Assembly (NCBI RefSeq): GCF_004167675.1
Contig: NZ_SEZQ01000001.1
Strand: one strand, 5' to 3'
DNA length: 64,000 nucleotides
Source of the DNA: Aliivibrio finisterrensis_A
Lineage (GTDB): Bacteria > Pseudomonadota > Gammaproteobacteria > Enterobacterales > Vibrionaceae
The position numbers and the translations under genes were made by a program. The first letter of the stretch is position 1. Each line of letters begins with the position of its first letter. Under the pieces are notes generated by a model that made no database searches, had not been told where the DNA came from, and worked only from the letters and a program-made list of their open reading frames with translations. Below are positions 24,429-32,778 of this stretch, piece by piece.

Positions 24429-25403
24429 TTAGTCAGGTTTTTTTGCAATTAAGATCGCACGCTTAGGAGCAGGGTGGCCTTCAATTGTTTTTGTTGAGTC
24501 ATTTGGGTCTAGATATTCAGGTAATGAATTGTGTTTCATCCATTCTGTTGAACGCTGCTCGCCAGTAGTTGTGACACATTCATCTACAATTTTCACATCA
24601 ACAAAGCCAACGCTTTCAAGCCAGACTTTTAATGCCCGAGCCGATGGGAAGAAATAAACATTACGCATTTGCGCATAACGATCGACTGGCATTAATACCG
24701 CGTTTTCATCACCATCAATAACCAGTGTTTCTAATACTAATTCACCACCAGCAACTAATTGGTTTTTTAATTGAATTAGATGATCTAATGGAGAACGACG
24801 GTGATAAAGAACGCCCATACTAAATACAGTATCAAACGCATTTAATTCAGGAAGTTGTTCAATCCCTAATGGTAATAGGTGAGCACGTTGGTCATTACCC
24901 ATTAACTTACGGATAGCTTCAAATTGAATTAAAAATAGATGCGATGGATCGATACCTACGCATAGGCGAGCTTCTTCACCAAGCATACGCCACATATGAT
25001 ATCCGTTACCACAACCAACATCTAACACTGAGCGATTTTTTAGTGGTGTAATGTGAGGCAGCAAACGATCCCACTTCCAGTCTGAGCGCCACTCGGTATC
25101 AATGTGGATATCGTGAACTGTAAAAGGCCCTTTACGCCAAGGGTGAAAAGCTTGTAATAAGTTTTCTAATTTTTTACGCTGTCCATCAGCTAAAGGCGTA
25201 TTATTTGATAACGTTACTGACGTTTTTAAATCAATGTTATCCGCACATTCTTCAGGGATTTTTTTAAGTGCTTTTGTCCAGCGCTCAATATCACCATGCT
25301 CTGCATTTTGCCAATCAGTTAATTGCTGAGGAAGTGTATTCAACCATGGTTGAAGGATAGTATCTTGAGATATAAGAGTATAAAAATTAGCAAAATTAAT
25401 CAT
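24429..25403 (-). CDS. cmoB: tRNA U34 carboxymethyltransferase CmoB
   Basis: A 324-residue SAM-fold enzyme that uses carboxy-S-adenosylmethionine to turn 5-hydroxyuridine at tRNA position 34 into 5-oxyacetyluridine, widening wobble decoding. Motifs: NRSVLDVGCGNGYHMWRMLG (cofactor loop), FDTVFSMGVLYHRRSPLDHL and FPSARALKVWLESVGF, with the C-terminal HPAPKRAILIAKK. Length matches E. coli CmoB. It lies about 50 bp after cmoA, which makes the cofactor, so the pair is one operon. Confidence 0.96.
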   Translation of the reverse strand: MINFANFYTLISQDTILQPWLNTLPQQLTDWQNAEHGDIERWTKALKKIPEECADNIDLKTSVTLSNNTPLADGQRKKLENLLQAFHPWRKGPFTVHDIHIDTEWRSDWKWDRLLPHITPLKNRSVLDVGCGNGYHMWRMLGEEARLCVGIDPSHLFLIQFEAIRKLMGNDQRAHLLPLGIEQLPELNAFDTVFSMGVLYHRRSPLDHLIQLKNQLVAGGELVLETLVIDGDENAVLMPVDRYAQMRNVYFFPSARALKVWLESVGFVDVKIVDECVTTTGEQRSTEWMKHNSLPEYLDPNDSTKTIEGHPAPKRAILIAKKPD

Positions 25404-25454
25404 TGAAGTATCTTAAATTAATAAATAAGTAAAAAAATAAAGGCAATATTTTGA

Positions 25455-26183
25455 TTATTTTATGGCAAACATAGAGCCGAAATTGAAGCATTGGAACCAA
25501 ACTTCCGCACTCTTAAAACCAATATCATTAAAGCGCTGTTTATGAGTTTCAATGGTATCTGGCAGCATAACATGTTCGATAGCACTGCGTTTTTGGCTGA
25601 TCTCTAGTTCACTGTAGCCATTTGCACGTTTGAAATCATGGTGCAAGTCGATAAGTAACTCGTTCGCGCTTTCATCTTCAAATATGTATTTCTCAGATAA
25701 GATAAGAATACCGCCAGGACGTAAACCTGCATAAATTTTTTCAAGTAAAGCACGGCGATCGGTTGGCGCTAAAAACTGTAAGGTGAAGTTAAGAACCACA
25801 ACAGATGCATCTTGAATATCAACATCTCGAATATCTGCTTCAATAATAGTCACTGGTGTGTCAGAGCGATAGGCATTAATAAGTAAACGACAGCGTTCAA
25901 CCATGGCTGAAGAGTTATCAACTCCAATAATTTGGCAGCCTTCTTGATTAATATGACGGCGCATAGAAAGTGTTGCCGCCCCTAATGAACACCCTAAATC
26001 GTACACATTTGAATGAGGTTTCGCATAACGTTCAGCAAGCATTCCAATCGCGGAAATAATGTTACTATAGCCCGGGATTGAACGTTGGATCATATCTGGA
26101 AAAACTTCAGCAACACGTTCATCAAACGTGAAGTCACCAATTTTATCAATTGGGGCGGAAAATATTGTGTCTGGGTTAGCCAT
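25455..26183 (-). CDS. cmoA: Carboxy-S-adenosylmethionine synthase CmoA
   Basis: A 242-residue enzyme that converts SAM and prephenate to carboxy-SAM, the cofactor for CmoB. Motifs: NVYDLGCSLGAATLSMRRH, GVDNSSAMVERCRLL and VVLNFTLQFLAPTDRRALLEKI, plus the prephenate-contacting ILSEKYIFED. The start at MANPDTIFSAPIDKIGDF fits the family. It is first in the cmoA-cmoB unit, and a striking inverted repeat lies about 50 bp upstream (26231-26265). Confidence 0.96.
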   Translation of the reverse strand: MANPDTIFSAPIDKIGDFTFDERVAEVFPDMIQRSIPGYSNIISAIGMLAERYAKPHSNVYDLGCSLGAATLSMRRHINQEGCQIIGVDNSSAMVERCRLLINAYRSDTPVTIIEADIRDVDIQDASVVVLNFTLQFLAPTDRRALLEKIYAGLRPGGILILSEKYIFEDESANELLIDLHHDFKRANGYSELEISQKRSAIEHVMLPDTIETHKQRFNDIGFKSAEVWFQCFNFGSMFAIK

Positions 26184-26230
26184 GGGGTTCTCACAAAGGC
26201 AGTTTTTACATCCATACTTACATCATACAA

Positions 26231-26265
26231 TTCTAGGTAAATATTGGTGTACTACTTACCTAGAA
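26231..26265. repeat. Perfect 10-bp inverted repeat upstream of cmoA
   Basis: TTCTAGGTAA at 26231-26240 and TTACCTAGAA at 26256-26265, exactly complementary with 15 bases between. It could be a hairpin in the cmoA leader or a dimeric operator. There is no T-run, so it is not a normal terminator. Confidence 0.75.
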
Positions 26266-26489
26266 TGGCATTTTCTGCGCGCTCCTGCGCATTTAGGTCG
26301 CTATTGTAGTTAATTCTTATCTTAATGTCTTTAGGGCTGTGAACATTGAAAGTGAACTTTTTTTTCACCTTGCTATGTCGTTAAAGGGATTTTCCTTTAT
26401 AATGCTGCTATATTTTTGCGTTTCGCTTATTAATTCAGCAAGGTAGCTGTTTTATTCGTCATTTTAGCAAGCGTAAATCGGTTTATGAA

Positions 26490-26517
26490 AAATGCAGTGA
26501 GTCTTTTTACTGCATTT
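26490..26517 (+). promoter_or_regulatory. Hairpin in the aspS leader
   Basis: Arms AAATGCAGT and ACTGCATTT, perfectly complementary around a ten-base loop, 35 bp before the aspS ATG. It is not followed by a T-run. It may be a leader structure affecting translation or mRNA stability; function is unknown. Confidence 0.5.
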
Positions 26518-26552
26518 ACTATTGATATATATATTAGATTGGGAAAATCATC

Positions 26553-28328
26553 ATGCGCACCCATTACTGTGGTAACCTGAACAAGTCCCTTGCAGGGCAA
26601 ACTGTAGAACTTTGCGGCTGGGTAAACCGTCGCCGTGATTTAGGCGGTCTTATCTTTATTGATATGCGAGATCGTGAAGGTATCGTTCAGGTAGTTGTTG
26701 ACCCAGATATGAAAGATATCTTTTCAATCGCTAACCAACTGCGTAATGAGTTCTGTATCAAATTTACTGGTGAAGTACGTGTTCGTCCTGACAGCCAAGT
26801 AAATAAAGACATGGCTACGGGTGAAGTTGAACTTTACGCGACAGGTCTTGAGATCATCAACCGTTCAGAAGCGCTTCCACTGGATTTCAACCAAACGAAC
26901 TCAGAAGAACAACGCCTGAAGTACCGTTATATTGATCTACGTCGTCCAGAAATGAGTGATCGCATTAAGTTACGTGCACGTGCATCTAGCTTCGTTCGTC
27001 GTTTCTTAGATGAGAACTTGTTCTTAGATATCGAAACACCAGTACTAACAAAAGCAACACCAGAAGGTGCTCGTGATTACCTAGTACCAAGCCGTGTTCA
27101 TAAAGGCAGCTTCTACGCACTTCCACAATCACCACAGTTGTTTAAGCAACTTCTGATGATGTCTGGTTTTGACCGTTATTACCAAATCGTTAAATGTTTC
27201 CGTGATGAAGATTTACGTGCTGATCGTCAACCTGAATTTACCCAAATCGATATCGAAACGTCTTTCTTATCATCGACTCAAGTTCGTGAAATCACAGAGC
27301 GTCTAGTTCATGATATGTGGAAAGAGCTATTAGATGTTGAGCTTGGTCAATTCCCAATCATGCCATTCTCTGAAGCGATCCGTCGTTTTGGTTCTGATAA
27401 GCCAGATCTACGTAACCCACTAGAGTTAGTGGACGTTGCTGATCTTCTTAAAGAAGTTGAATTCCAAGTATTCTCTGGCCCTGCTAACGATGAAAAAGGC
27501 CGTGTAGCGGTTATTCGTGTTCCTGGTGGAGCATCGCTTTCTCGTAAGCAAATTGATGAATACGGTAAGTTCGTAGGTATCTACGGTGCGAAAGGTCTAG
27601 CTTGGATGAAAGTGAACGATCGTGCTGCTGGCTTTGAAGGTGTTCAATCACCTGTTGCTAAGTTCCTAAGCGAAGATATCGTAAATAGTATTTTAGAGCG
27701 TACTGAAGCTGAAACTGGCGACATCATTCTATTTGGTGCTGATAAAGCAGGCATCGTTGCAGAAGCAATGGGCGCTTTACGTATTAAATTAGGTGATGAT
27801 CTTGAGCTTACAGATAAGAAAGCTTGGGCTCCACTTTGGGTTATCGATTTCCCAATGTTTGAAGAAGATGGCGAAGGTAACTTGCACGCGATGCATCACC
27901 CATTCACCTCTCCTTTAGGTGTTACCGCTGAAGAGCTTAAAGCAAACCCAGCAGCAGCAAACTCTGACGCATACGACATGGTTATCAATGGTTATGAAGT
28001 GGGGGGTGGTTCTGTTCGTATTCACAATGCTGAAATGCAAACGGCGGTATTTGGTATCCTAGGAATCGAAGAGAAAGAGCAACATGAGAAATTTGGTTTC
28101 TTACTTGAAGCGCTTAAGTACGGTACGCCGCCACACGCAGGCCTTGCGTTCGGTCTTGACCGTTTAGCTATGCTTCTTTGTGGAACTGAAAACATCCGTG
28201 ATGTTATCGCATTCCCGAAAACAACAGCAGCAGCGTGTCTACTAACGAACGCACCAAGTCTTGCAAATCCTGAGTCTCTTACTGAGCTATCGATTGCAGT
28301 AAAACTTGCTGAGAAAAAAGACGCTTAA
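26553..28328 (+). CDS. aspS: Aspartyl-tRNA synthetase
   Basis: A 591-residue class IIb synthetase. It has the N-terminal OB-fold anticodon-binding domain (GQTVELCGWVNRRRDLGGLIF) and class II motif 1 with FLDIETPVLTKATPEGARDYLVPS. Motif 2 follows in YYQIVKCFRDEDLRADRQPEFTQ (cut here by its FRDEDLRADRQPEF core), then the bacterial GAD insertion domain, and motif 3 in GLAFGLDRLAMLL. It charges tRNA-Asp. Length equals that of E. coli AspRS. Monocistronic with a strong terminator. Confidence 0.98.
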   Translation: MRTHYCGNLNKSLAGQTVELCGWVNRRRDLGGLIFIDMRDREGIVQVVVDPDMKDIFSIANQLRNEFCIKFTGEVRVRPDSQVNKDMATGEVELYATGLEIINRSEALPLDFNQTNSEEQRLKYRYIDLRRPEMSDRIKLRARASSFVRRFLDENLFLDIETPVLTKATPEGARDYLVPSRVHKGSFYALPQSPQLFKQLLMMSGFDRYYQIVKCFRDEDLRADRQPEFTQIDIETSFLSSTQVREITERLVHDMWKELLDVELGQFPIMPFSEAIRRFGSDKPDLRNPLELVDVADLLKEVEFQVFSGPANDEKGRVAVIRVPGGASLSRKQIDEYGKFVGIYGAKGLAWMKVNDRAAGFEGVQSPVAKFLSEDIVNSILERTEAETGDIILFGADKAGIVAEAMGALRIKLGDDLELTDKKAWAPLWVIDFPMFEEDGEGNLHAMHHPFTSPLGVTAEELKANPAAANSDAYDMVINGYEVGGGSVRIHNAEMQTAVFGILGIEEKEQHEKFGFLLEALKYGTPPHAGLAFGLDRLAMLLCGTENIRDVIAFPKTTAAACLLTNAPSLANPESLTELSIAVKLAEKKDA

Positions 28329-28346
28329 TTAAGTTTTCTTTGTTCT

Positions 28347-28377
28347 TAAAAATGCCCGTATTATGCGGGCATTTTTT
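28347..28377 (+). terminator. Rho-independent terminator of aspS
   Basis: Stem AAAATGCCCG / CGGGCATTTT with a seven-base loop, followed by a T-run, about 20 bp after the aspS stop codon. Confidence 0.88.
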
Positions 28378-28479
28378 ATATTTGTCATATCTAAAATGAG
28401 AAAGTCGTACATTACGAATGCCTTGAGTTTATAGTGGTATATAGCTAATATACATGTATAAATAATCAGTGGTTTTACT

Positions 28480-29001
28480 ATGTCTATCATTTTAGGGATC
28501 GATCCCGGCTCTCGCATTACTGGCTACGGCGTTATTCGTCAAAATGGCCGACACCTGCAATATTTAGGTAGCGGTTGTATCCGTATGTCAGAAAAAGAAC
28601 TTCCTGGTCGTTTGAAACAAATATACGCAGGAGTTTCTGAAATTATTACCCAGTTTCAGCCTGATGTATTTGCCATCGAACAAGTTTTTATGTCTAAAAA
28701 TGCCGACTCAGCCTTAAAGTTAGGCCAAGCGAGAGGCAGTGCAATTGTTGCCGCAGTAAATGCAGATTTACCGGTTTATGAATATGCAGCAAGATTAATT
28801 AAGCAAGCAGTAACAGGAACGGGTGGTGCAGATAAAGCACAAGTTCAACATATGGTAATGAGTATGCTGAAACTTCCAGCAAAACCACAAGCCGATGCCG
28901 CCGATGGGCTAGGGGTTGCGATTTGTCATGCGAATACTAATAAAACCTTAATAGCCTTGGCAGGTAAAGCAACGAGTGCCCGACGTGGGAGATATCGCTA
29001 G
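28480..29001 (+). CDS. ruvC: Holliday junction resolvase RuvC
   Basis: A 173-residue dimeric endonuclease that cuts Holliday junctions. The four acidic active-site residues are visible: D8 (LGIDPGSRITGYGV), the Glu in FAIEQVFMSKN, and the two Asp of ADAADGLGVAICH. The C-terminal basic tail (KATSARRGRYR) is typical. It lies upstream of ruvAB but is separated by a LexA site, so ruvAB can be transcribed independently under SOS. Confidence 0.97.
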   Translation: MSIILGIDPGSRITGYGVIRQNGRHLQYLGSGCIRMSEKELPGRLKQIYAGVSEIITQFQPDVFAIEQVFMSKNADSALKLGQARGSAIVAAVNADLPVYEYAARLIKQAVTGTGGADKAQVQHMVMSMLKLPAKPQADAADGLGVAICHANTNKTLIALAGKATSARRGRYR

Positions 29002-29026
29002 AGTCTGTCAAATTCTCATTTCTTTT

Positions 29027-29044
29027 ACTGGATATCTATCCAGT
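29027..29044. promoter_or_regulatory. LexA (SOS) box of ruvAB
   Basis: ACTGGATATCTATCCAGT, a complete CTG-N10-CAG palindrome with AT-rich core, 49 bp before the ruvA start. It is practically the same as the E. coli ruvA operator. It predicts DNA-damage induction of ruvA-ruvB. Confidence 0.9.
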
Positions 29045-29092
29045 TCTTTATTACTATTCGATGTAGTTAATTTATTTTAAAGAGTATCTATT

Positions 29093-29716
29093 GTGATCGG
29101 ACGCCTTCGTGGAAATCTTTTAGAAAAACAACCACCAGAATTATTAATTGAAGTAAGTGGTATTGGTTATGAAGTCCAAATGCCAATGAGTTGTTTTTAT
29201 GAGTTACCTGAGATTGGCACTGAAGCGATCATCTATATTCACTATGTAGTACGTGAAGATGCTCAATTGCTATATGGCTTTAATACAAAAAAAGAACGAG
29301 CTTTATTTAGAGAAGTAATTAAAGCGAATGGCGTTGGTCCTAAACTTGGCCTTGCTATTCTATCTGGAATGACAGCATCCCAATTTGTACAAAGTGTCGA
29401 GCGTGAAGATATTTCGACATTAGTGAAATTACCAGGTGTTGGAAAGAAAACAGCAGAGCGTTTAGTGGTTGAAATGAAAGACCGTTTGAAAGGGTGGGGT
29501 GCTGGTGATTTATTTACTCCAGCAACTGATGCTGCGCCAATGGACAATGCTTCTAATCTAATTTCTTCTCCTCAAAGTGCACAAGATGAAGCGGTAAGTG
29601 CATTAATATCTCTTGGTTATAAGCCAGTACAAGCGTCTAAAATTGTTTCTCAAATAGCTAAACCTGATATGACAAGCGAAGCATTAATTCGTGAATCATT
29701 GAAATCGATGATCTAA
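29093..29716 (+). CDS. ruvA: Holliday junction DNA helicase subunit RuvA
   Basis: A 207-residue protein with GTG start (MIGRLRGNLLEKQPPELLIE). It has an OB-fold domain, two helix-hairpin-helix motifs (EVIKANGVGPKLGLAILSG and LVKLPGVGKKTAERLVVEM) and, after a flexible linker, the C-terminal RuvB-binding domain (DEAVSALISLGYKPVQASKIV). It binds four-way junctions as a tetramer and loads RuvB rings. Controlled by the upstream LexA site. Confidence 0.97.
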   Translation: MIGRLRGNLLEKQPPELLIEVSGIGYEVQMPMSCFYELPEIGTEAIIYIHYVVREDAQLLYGFNTKKERALFREVIKANGVGPKLGLAILSGMTASQFVQSVEREDISTLVKLPGVGKKTAERLVVEMKDRLKGWGAGDLFTPATDAAPMDNASNLISSPQSAQDEAVSALISLGYKPVQASKIVSQIAKPDMTSEALIRESLKSMI

Positions 29717-29785
29717 TCATTTCCATTATTCTTTATGAATTGTTTTTTACTTACTACTATTTATTGAATCGCTGAGTGCTATTTT

Positions 29786-30799
29786 ATGATTGAAGCTGAT
29801 CGCCTTATTGCTGCTGATAACCCTGTTTTTCGTGAAGAAGAAGTCATCGATCGAGCGATACGACCTAAAAAATTAGAAGACTATCGAGGTCAAGACCATG
29901 TTCGAAGCCAGATGGAAATTTTCATTAAAGCAGCACAAATGCGTAATGAACCACTCGATCATTTACTTATTTTTGGTCCACCAGGTTTAGGTAAGACAAC
30001 ATTAGCGAATATCGTTGCTAATGAAATGGAAGTGAATATTCGTACGACTTCAGGCCCTGTTCTTGAAAAAGCAGGAGACTTGGCTGCGCTTCTTACGAAT
30101 CTAGAAGAAAATGATATTTTATTTATTGATGAGATCCACCGATTAAGCCCAGTAGTTGAAGAAATACTCTATCCTGCAATGGAAGACTACCAATTAGACA
30201 TTATGATTGGTGAAGGTCCTGCAGCACGTTCAATCAAAATTGATTTACCCCCTTTTACGTTAATTGGTGCAACCACCAGAGCGGGATCATTAACGTCACC
30301 ATTACGTGATCGTTTTGGTATCGTGCAGCGCTTAGAATATTATAATGTTGATGACCTTAAGTATATTGTTCAACGTAGTGCTGATTGTCTGAATTTATCT
30401 ATGGAATCTGAAGGGGCACTTGAAGTTGCCCGTCGTGCTCGTGGTACTCCGCGTATTGCTAACCGATTATTACGTCGAGTACGAGATTATGCGGATGTAA
30501 TGAGTGATAGCCATATCTCTTCAGATATTGCAGACAAAGCATTAAATATGCTTGATGTAGATGTTCGTGGTTTTGATTATATGGACAGAAAGCTCTTATT
30601 AGCCATTATGGAAAAATTTGATGGTGGTCCGGTTGGTCTTGATAATATTGCGGCAGCGATTGGCGAAGAGAGAGATACGATTGAAGATGTCATTGAGCCT
30701 TACTTAATTCAGCAAGGGTATCTGCAAAGAACACCAAGAGGGAGAATCGTTTCTGATCGTGCATACCTGCATTTTGGGATTGATAAATCAGATAAATAG
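29786..30799 (+). CDS. ruvB: Holliday junction DNA helicase RuvB
   Basis: A 337-residue AAA+ motor that drives branch migration. Walker A is FGPPGLGKTTLANI, Walker B FIDEIHRL, and sensor 1 is in LIGATTRAGSLTSPLRDRFG, which also carries the arginine finger. The C-terminal winged helix includes GGPVGLDNIAAAIGEERDTIEDVIEP and the terminal RTPRGRIVSDRAY. It follows ruvA by 69 bp without a terminator, so it shares the SOS promoter. Confidence 0.98.
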   Translation: MIEADRLIAADNPVFREEEVIDRAIRPKKLEDYRGQDHVRSQMEIFIKAAQMRNEPLDHLLIFGPPGLGKTTLANIVANEMEVNIRTTSGPVLEKAGDLAALLTNLEENDILFIDEIHRLSPVVEEILYPAMEDYQLDIMIGEGPAARSIKIDLPPFTLIGATTRAGSLTSPLRDRFGIVQRLEYYNVDDLKYIVQRSADCLNLSMESEGALEVARRARGTPRIANRLLRRVRDYADVMSDSHISSDIADKALNMLDVDVRGFDYMDRKLLLAIMEKFDGGPVGLDNIAAAIGEERDTIEDVIEPYLIQQGYLQRTPRGRIVSDRAYLHFGIDKSDK

Positions 30800-30861
30800 A
30801 CTAACATTATCTATTCATATTTTGTAAAAACCTATTAATACAAAACTCAATAGAATGGAAG

Positions 30862-30887
30862 CGGGTGATCAAAATCATCCGTTTTTT
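30862..30887 (+). terminator. Rho-independent terminator of ruvAB
   Basis: Stem CGGGTGAT / ATCATCCG with loop CAAA (one G-T pair) and six T residues, about 65 bp after the ruvB stop. Confidence 0.75.
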
Positions 30888-31017
30888 CGTATTAGAAATG
30901 TGGAAAGTGTGAAAAATAGCCAGTTATGTAAATTTTGGTGTAATTAACTTACAAAAAATGGACAAACCTTTTGAAAGAAAGCATTTTTACTATTAATATT
31001 AGCAGGTTCTATATTAG

Positions 31018-31040
31018 GTTAAGCTTAACATTAAGCTAAC
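31018..31040. promoter_or_regulatory. Possible ArcA-binding site upstream of cydA
   Basis: GGTTAAGCTTAACATTAAGC contains spaced GTTAA/TTAAC repeats like ArcA boxes, about 130 bp before cydA. Judged by eye only; AT-rich DNA gives such matches often. Confidence 0.3.
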
Positions 31041-31171
31041 GTTTTTCAAACAACTATGTAACACCTTATGGTTATTAATACGGTTATAAATATTAAAGCC
31101 CATATAGAGTATTACACTCACCCAAAAGTGTGGAAGCACTGTGTCATTCAGCCTGACACAAAGGAGTTCTC

Positions 31172-32761
31172 ATGATCACTGATGTAGTGGAGTTATCGCG
31201 ATTGCAGTTTGCAATGACAGCGATGTATCACTTCCTATTCGTTCCCTTGACTTTAGGTATGGCCTTCTTACTGGCCATCATGGAGTCTTTATATGTAATG
31301 ACAGACAAACAAATCTATAAGGACATGACAAAGTTCTGGGGTAAATTGTTTGGTATTAACTTTGCGTTAGGTGTTGCTACAGGCCTAACCATGGAGTTCC
31401 AGTTTGGTACTAACTGGGCTTATTATTCTCACTATGTTGGTGATATCTTCGGTGCGCCTCTTGCCATCGAAGCATTAATGGCCTTTTTCTTAGAATCTAC
31501 TTTTGTGGGTTTATTCTTCTTTGGTTGGGATCGTTTATCAAAACGTCAGCACCTTACAGTAACGTGGTTAGTTGCTTTAGGCTCTAATTTCTCAGCACTT
31601 TGGATTCTAGTGGCTAATGGTTGGATGCAAAACCCAGTAGGTGCGGAATTTAACTTTGAAACAATGCGTATGGAAATGGTGAGCTTCGCTGAAGTTGTAC
31701 TAAACCCGGTAGCACAAGTTAAATTCGTACATACGGTAGCTTCTGGTTATACCTGTGGTGCAATGTTTGTTCTTGGTGTGAGTTCTTACTACCTACTTAA
31801 AGGTCGTGATATTGCATTTGCACGTCGTTCATTTGCTATTGCAGCTTCTTTTGGCATGGCATCAATTTTATCTGTAATGGTACTTGGTGATGAATCTGGC
31901 TATGAGCTAGGTGAAGTTCAACAAGTGAAGCTTGCAGCGATTGAAGCAGAATGGCACACAGAAGAAGCACCTGCAGCATTTACTGTTATTGGTTTACCAA
32001 ATCAAGAAACAATGGAAACGGATTACGCAATTAAGATCCCATATGTTATGGGTATTATTGCGACGCGTTCATTAGATAAGCAGGTAACAGGTTTACGCGA
32101 TCTTAAAGACCAGCACGAACTTCGTATTCGTAACGGTATGGTTGCATACGGTTTACTTGAAAAACTACGTAATGGTGAGAAAACACCAGAAAACATCGCT
32201 GCGTTTGATGACGTTAAGCATGACTTAGGCTATGGCCTATTGCTTAAACGTTATACTGACAAAGTAGTTGATGCGTCTGAAGAGCAAATTAAAGCCGCTG
32301 CGGATGATTCAATTCCAACAGTATGGCCGTTGTTCTTCTCATTCCGTATCATGGTTGCGTGTGGTGTAGCTATGCTACTTATCTTTGGTTTTGCTTTTGT
32401 TCAGACTTGTCGTCAAAAGATTGGTCAAAAACAATGGCTACTTAAAGCAGCGCTATTTGGTATGCCACTACCATGGATTGCGATTGAAGCAGGTTGGTTC
32501 GTTGCAGAATATGGTCGTCAACCATGGGCTGTTGGTGAAATCTTACCAGTTCACGTAGCAGCATCAGCATTGACAGCAACAGAGATCTTGATCTCAATGG
32601 CTGCAATCATTGGCTTATACACGATATTCTTGATTGCTGAAGTTTACCTAATGGTGAAATTCGCGCGCAAAGGTCCAAGCAGCCTAAAAACAGGTCGCTA
32701 CCACTTTGAGCAAGACGGTCAAGATTCAGAAGCGAAATTAACTCGCCAAGTAGAAGCATAA
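31172..32761 (+). CDS. cydA: Cytochrome bd ubiquinol oxidase subunit I
   Basis: A 529-residue membrane subunit with about nine helices. The b595 ligand is H20 (AMTAMYHFLFVPLTLGMAF, within the first helix). The conserved WGKLFGINFALGVATG and EFQFGTNWAYYS segments are present. A long periplasmic Q loop (around AIEAEWHTEEAPAAFTVIG) marks the long-Q-loop quinol oxidase type, and GRQPWAVGEILP is the second half of the quinol and haem region. It reduces oxygen at very low concentrations without pumping protons, and resists NO and cyanide. First gene of cydABX-ybgE. Confidence 0.97.
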   Translation: MITDVVELSRLQFAMTAMYHFLFVPLTLGMAFLLAIMESLYVMTDKQIYKDMTKFWGKLFGINFALGVATGLTMEFQFGTNWAYYSHYVGDIFGAPLAIEALMAFFLESTFVGLFFFGWDRLSKRQHLTVTWLVALGSNFSALWILVANGWMQNPVGAEFNFETMRMEMVSFAEVVLNPVAQVKFVHTVASGYTCGAMFVLGVSSYYLLKGRDIAFARRSFAIAASFGMASILSVMVLGDESGYELGEVQQVKLAAIEAEWHTEEAPAAFTVIGLPNQETMETDYAIKIPYVMGIIATRSLDKQVTGLRDLKDQHELRIRNGMVAYGLLEKLRNGEKTPENIAAFDDVKHDLGYGLLLKRYTDKVVDASEEQIKAAADDSIPTVWPLFFSFRIMVACGVAMLLIFGFAFVQTCRQKIGQKQWLLKAALFGMPLPWIAIEAGWFVAEYGRQPWAVGEILPVHVAASALTATEILISMAAIIGLYTIFLIAEVYLMVKFARKGPSSLKTGRYHFEQDGQDSEAKLTRQVEA

Positions 32762-32778
32762 AAACGGAGATTTGAGCA

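Larger units (their letters stand above)
26184..26552. other. Divergent intergenic region between cmoA and aspS
   Basis: 369 bp. It contains a perfect 10-bp inverted repeat close to cmoA (26231-26265), a TATAAT -10-like hexamer at 26398-26403 that could start the aspS transcript, and a hairpin in the aspS leader (26490-26517). No protein-coding ORF is convincing. Confidence 0.6.
30800..31171 (+). other. Intergenic region upstream of cydA
   Basis: 372 bp holding the ruvB terminator (30862-30887) and, further on, GGTTAAGCTTAACATTAAGC at 31018-31037, which has the GTTAA-type repeats seen in ArcA-binding DNA; ArcA control of cydAB is well known in enterobacteria. An AAGGAG ribosome site lies just before the cydA ATG. 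No ORF. Confidence 0.5.

Noticed and set aside
30865..30878. FNR-like sequence GTGATCAAAATCAT upstream of cydA (12 of 14 matches to TTGAT-N4-ATCAA)
   Set aside because: It is exactly the stem-loop of the ruvB terminator, followed by six Ts, and lies about 300 bp from cydA.
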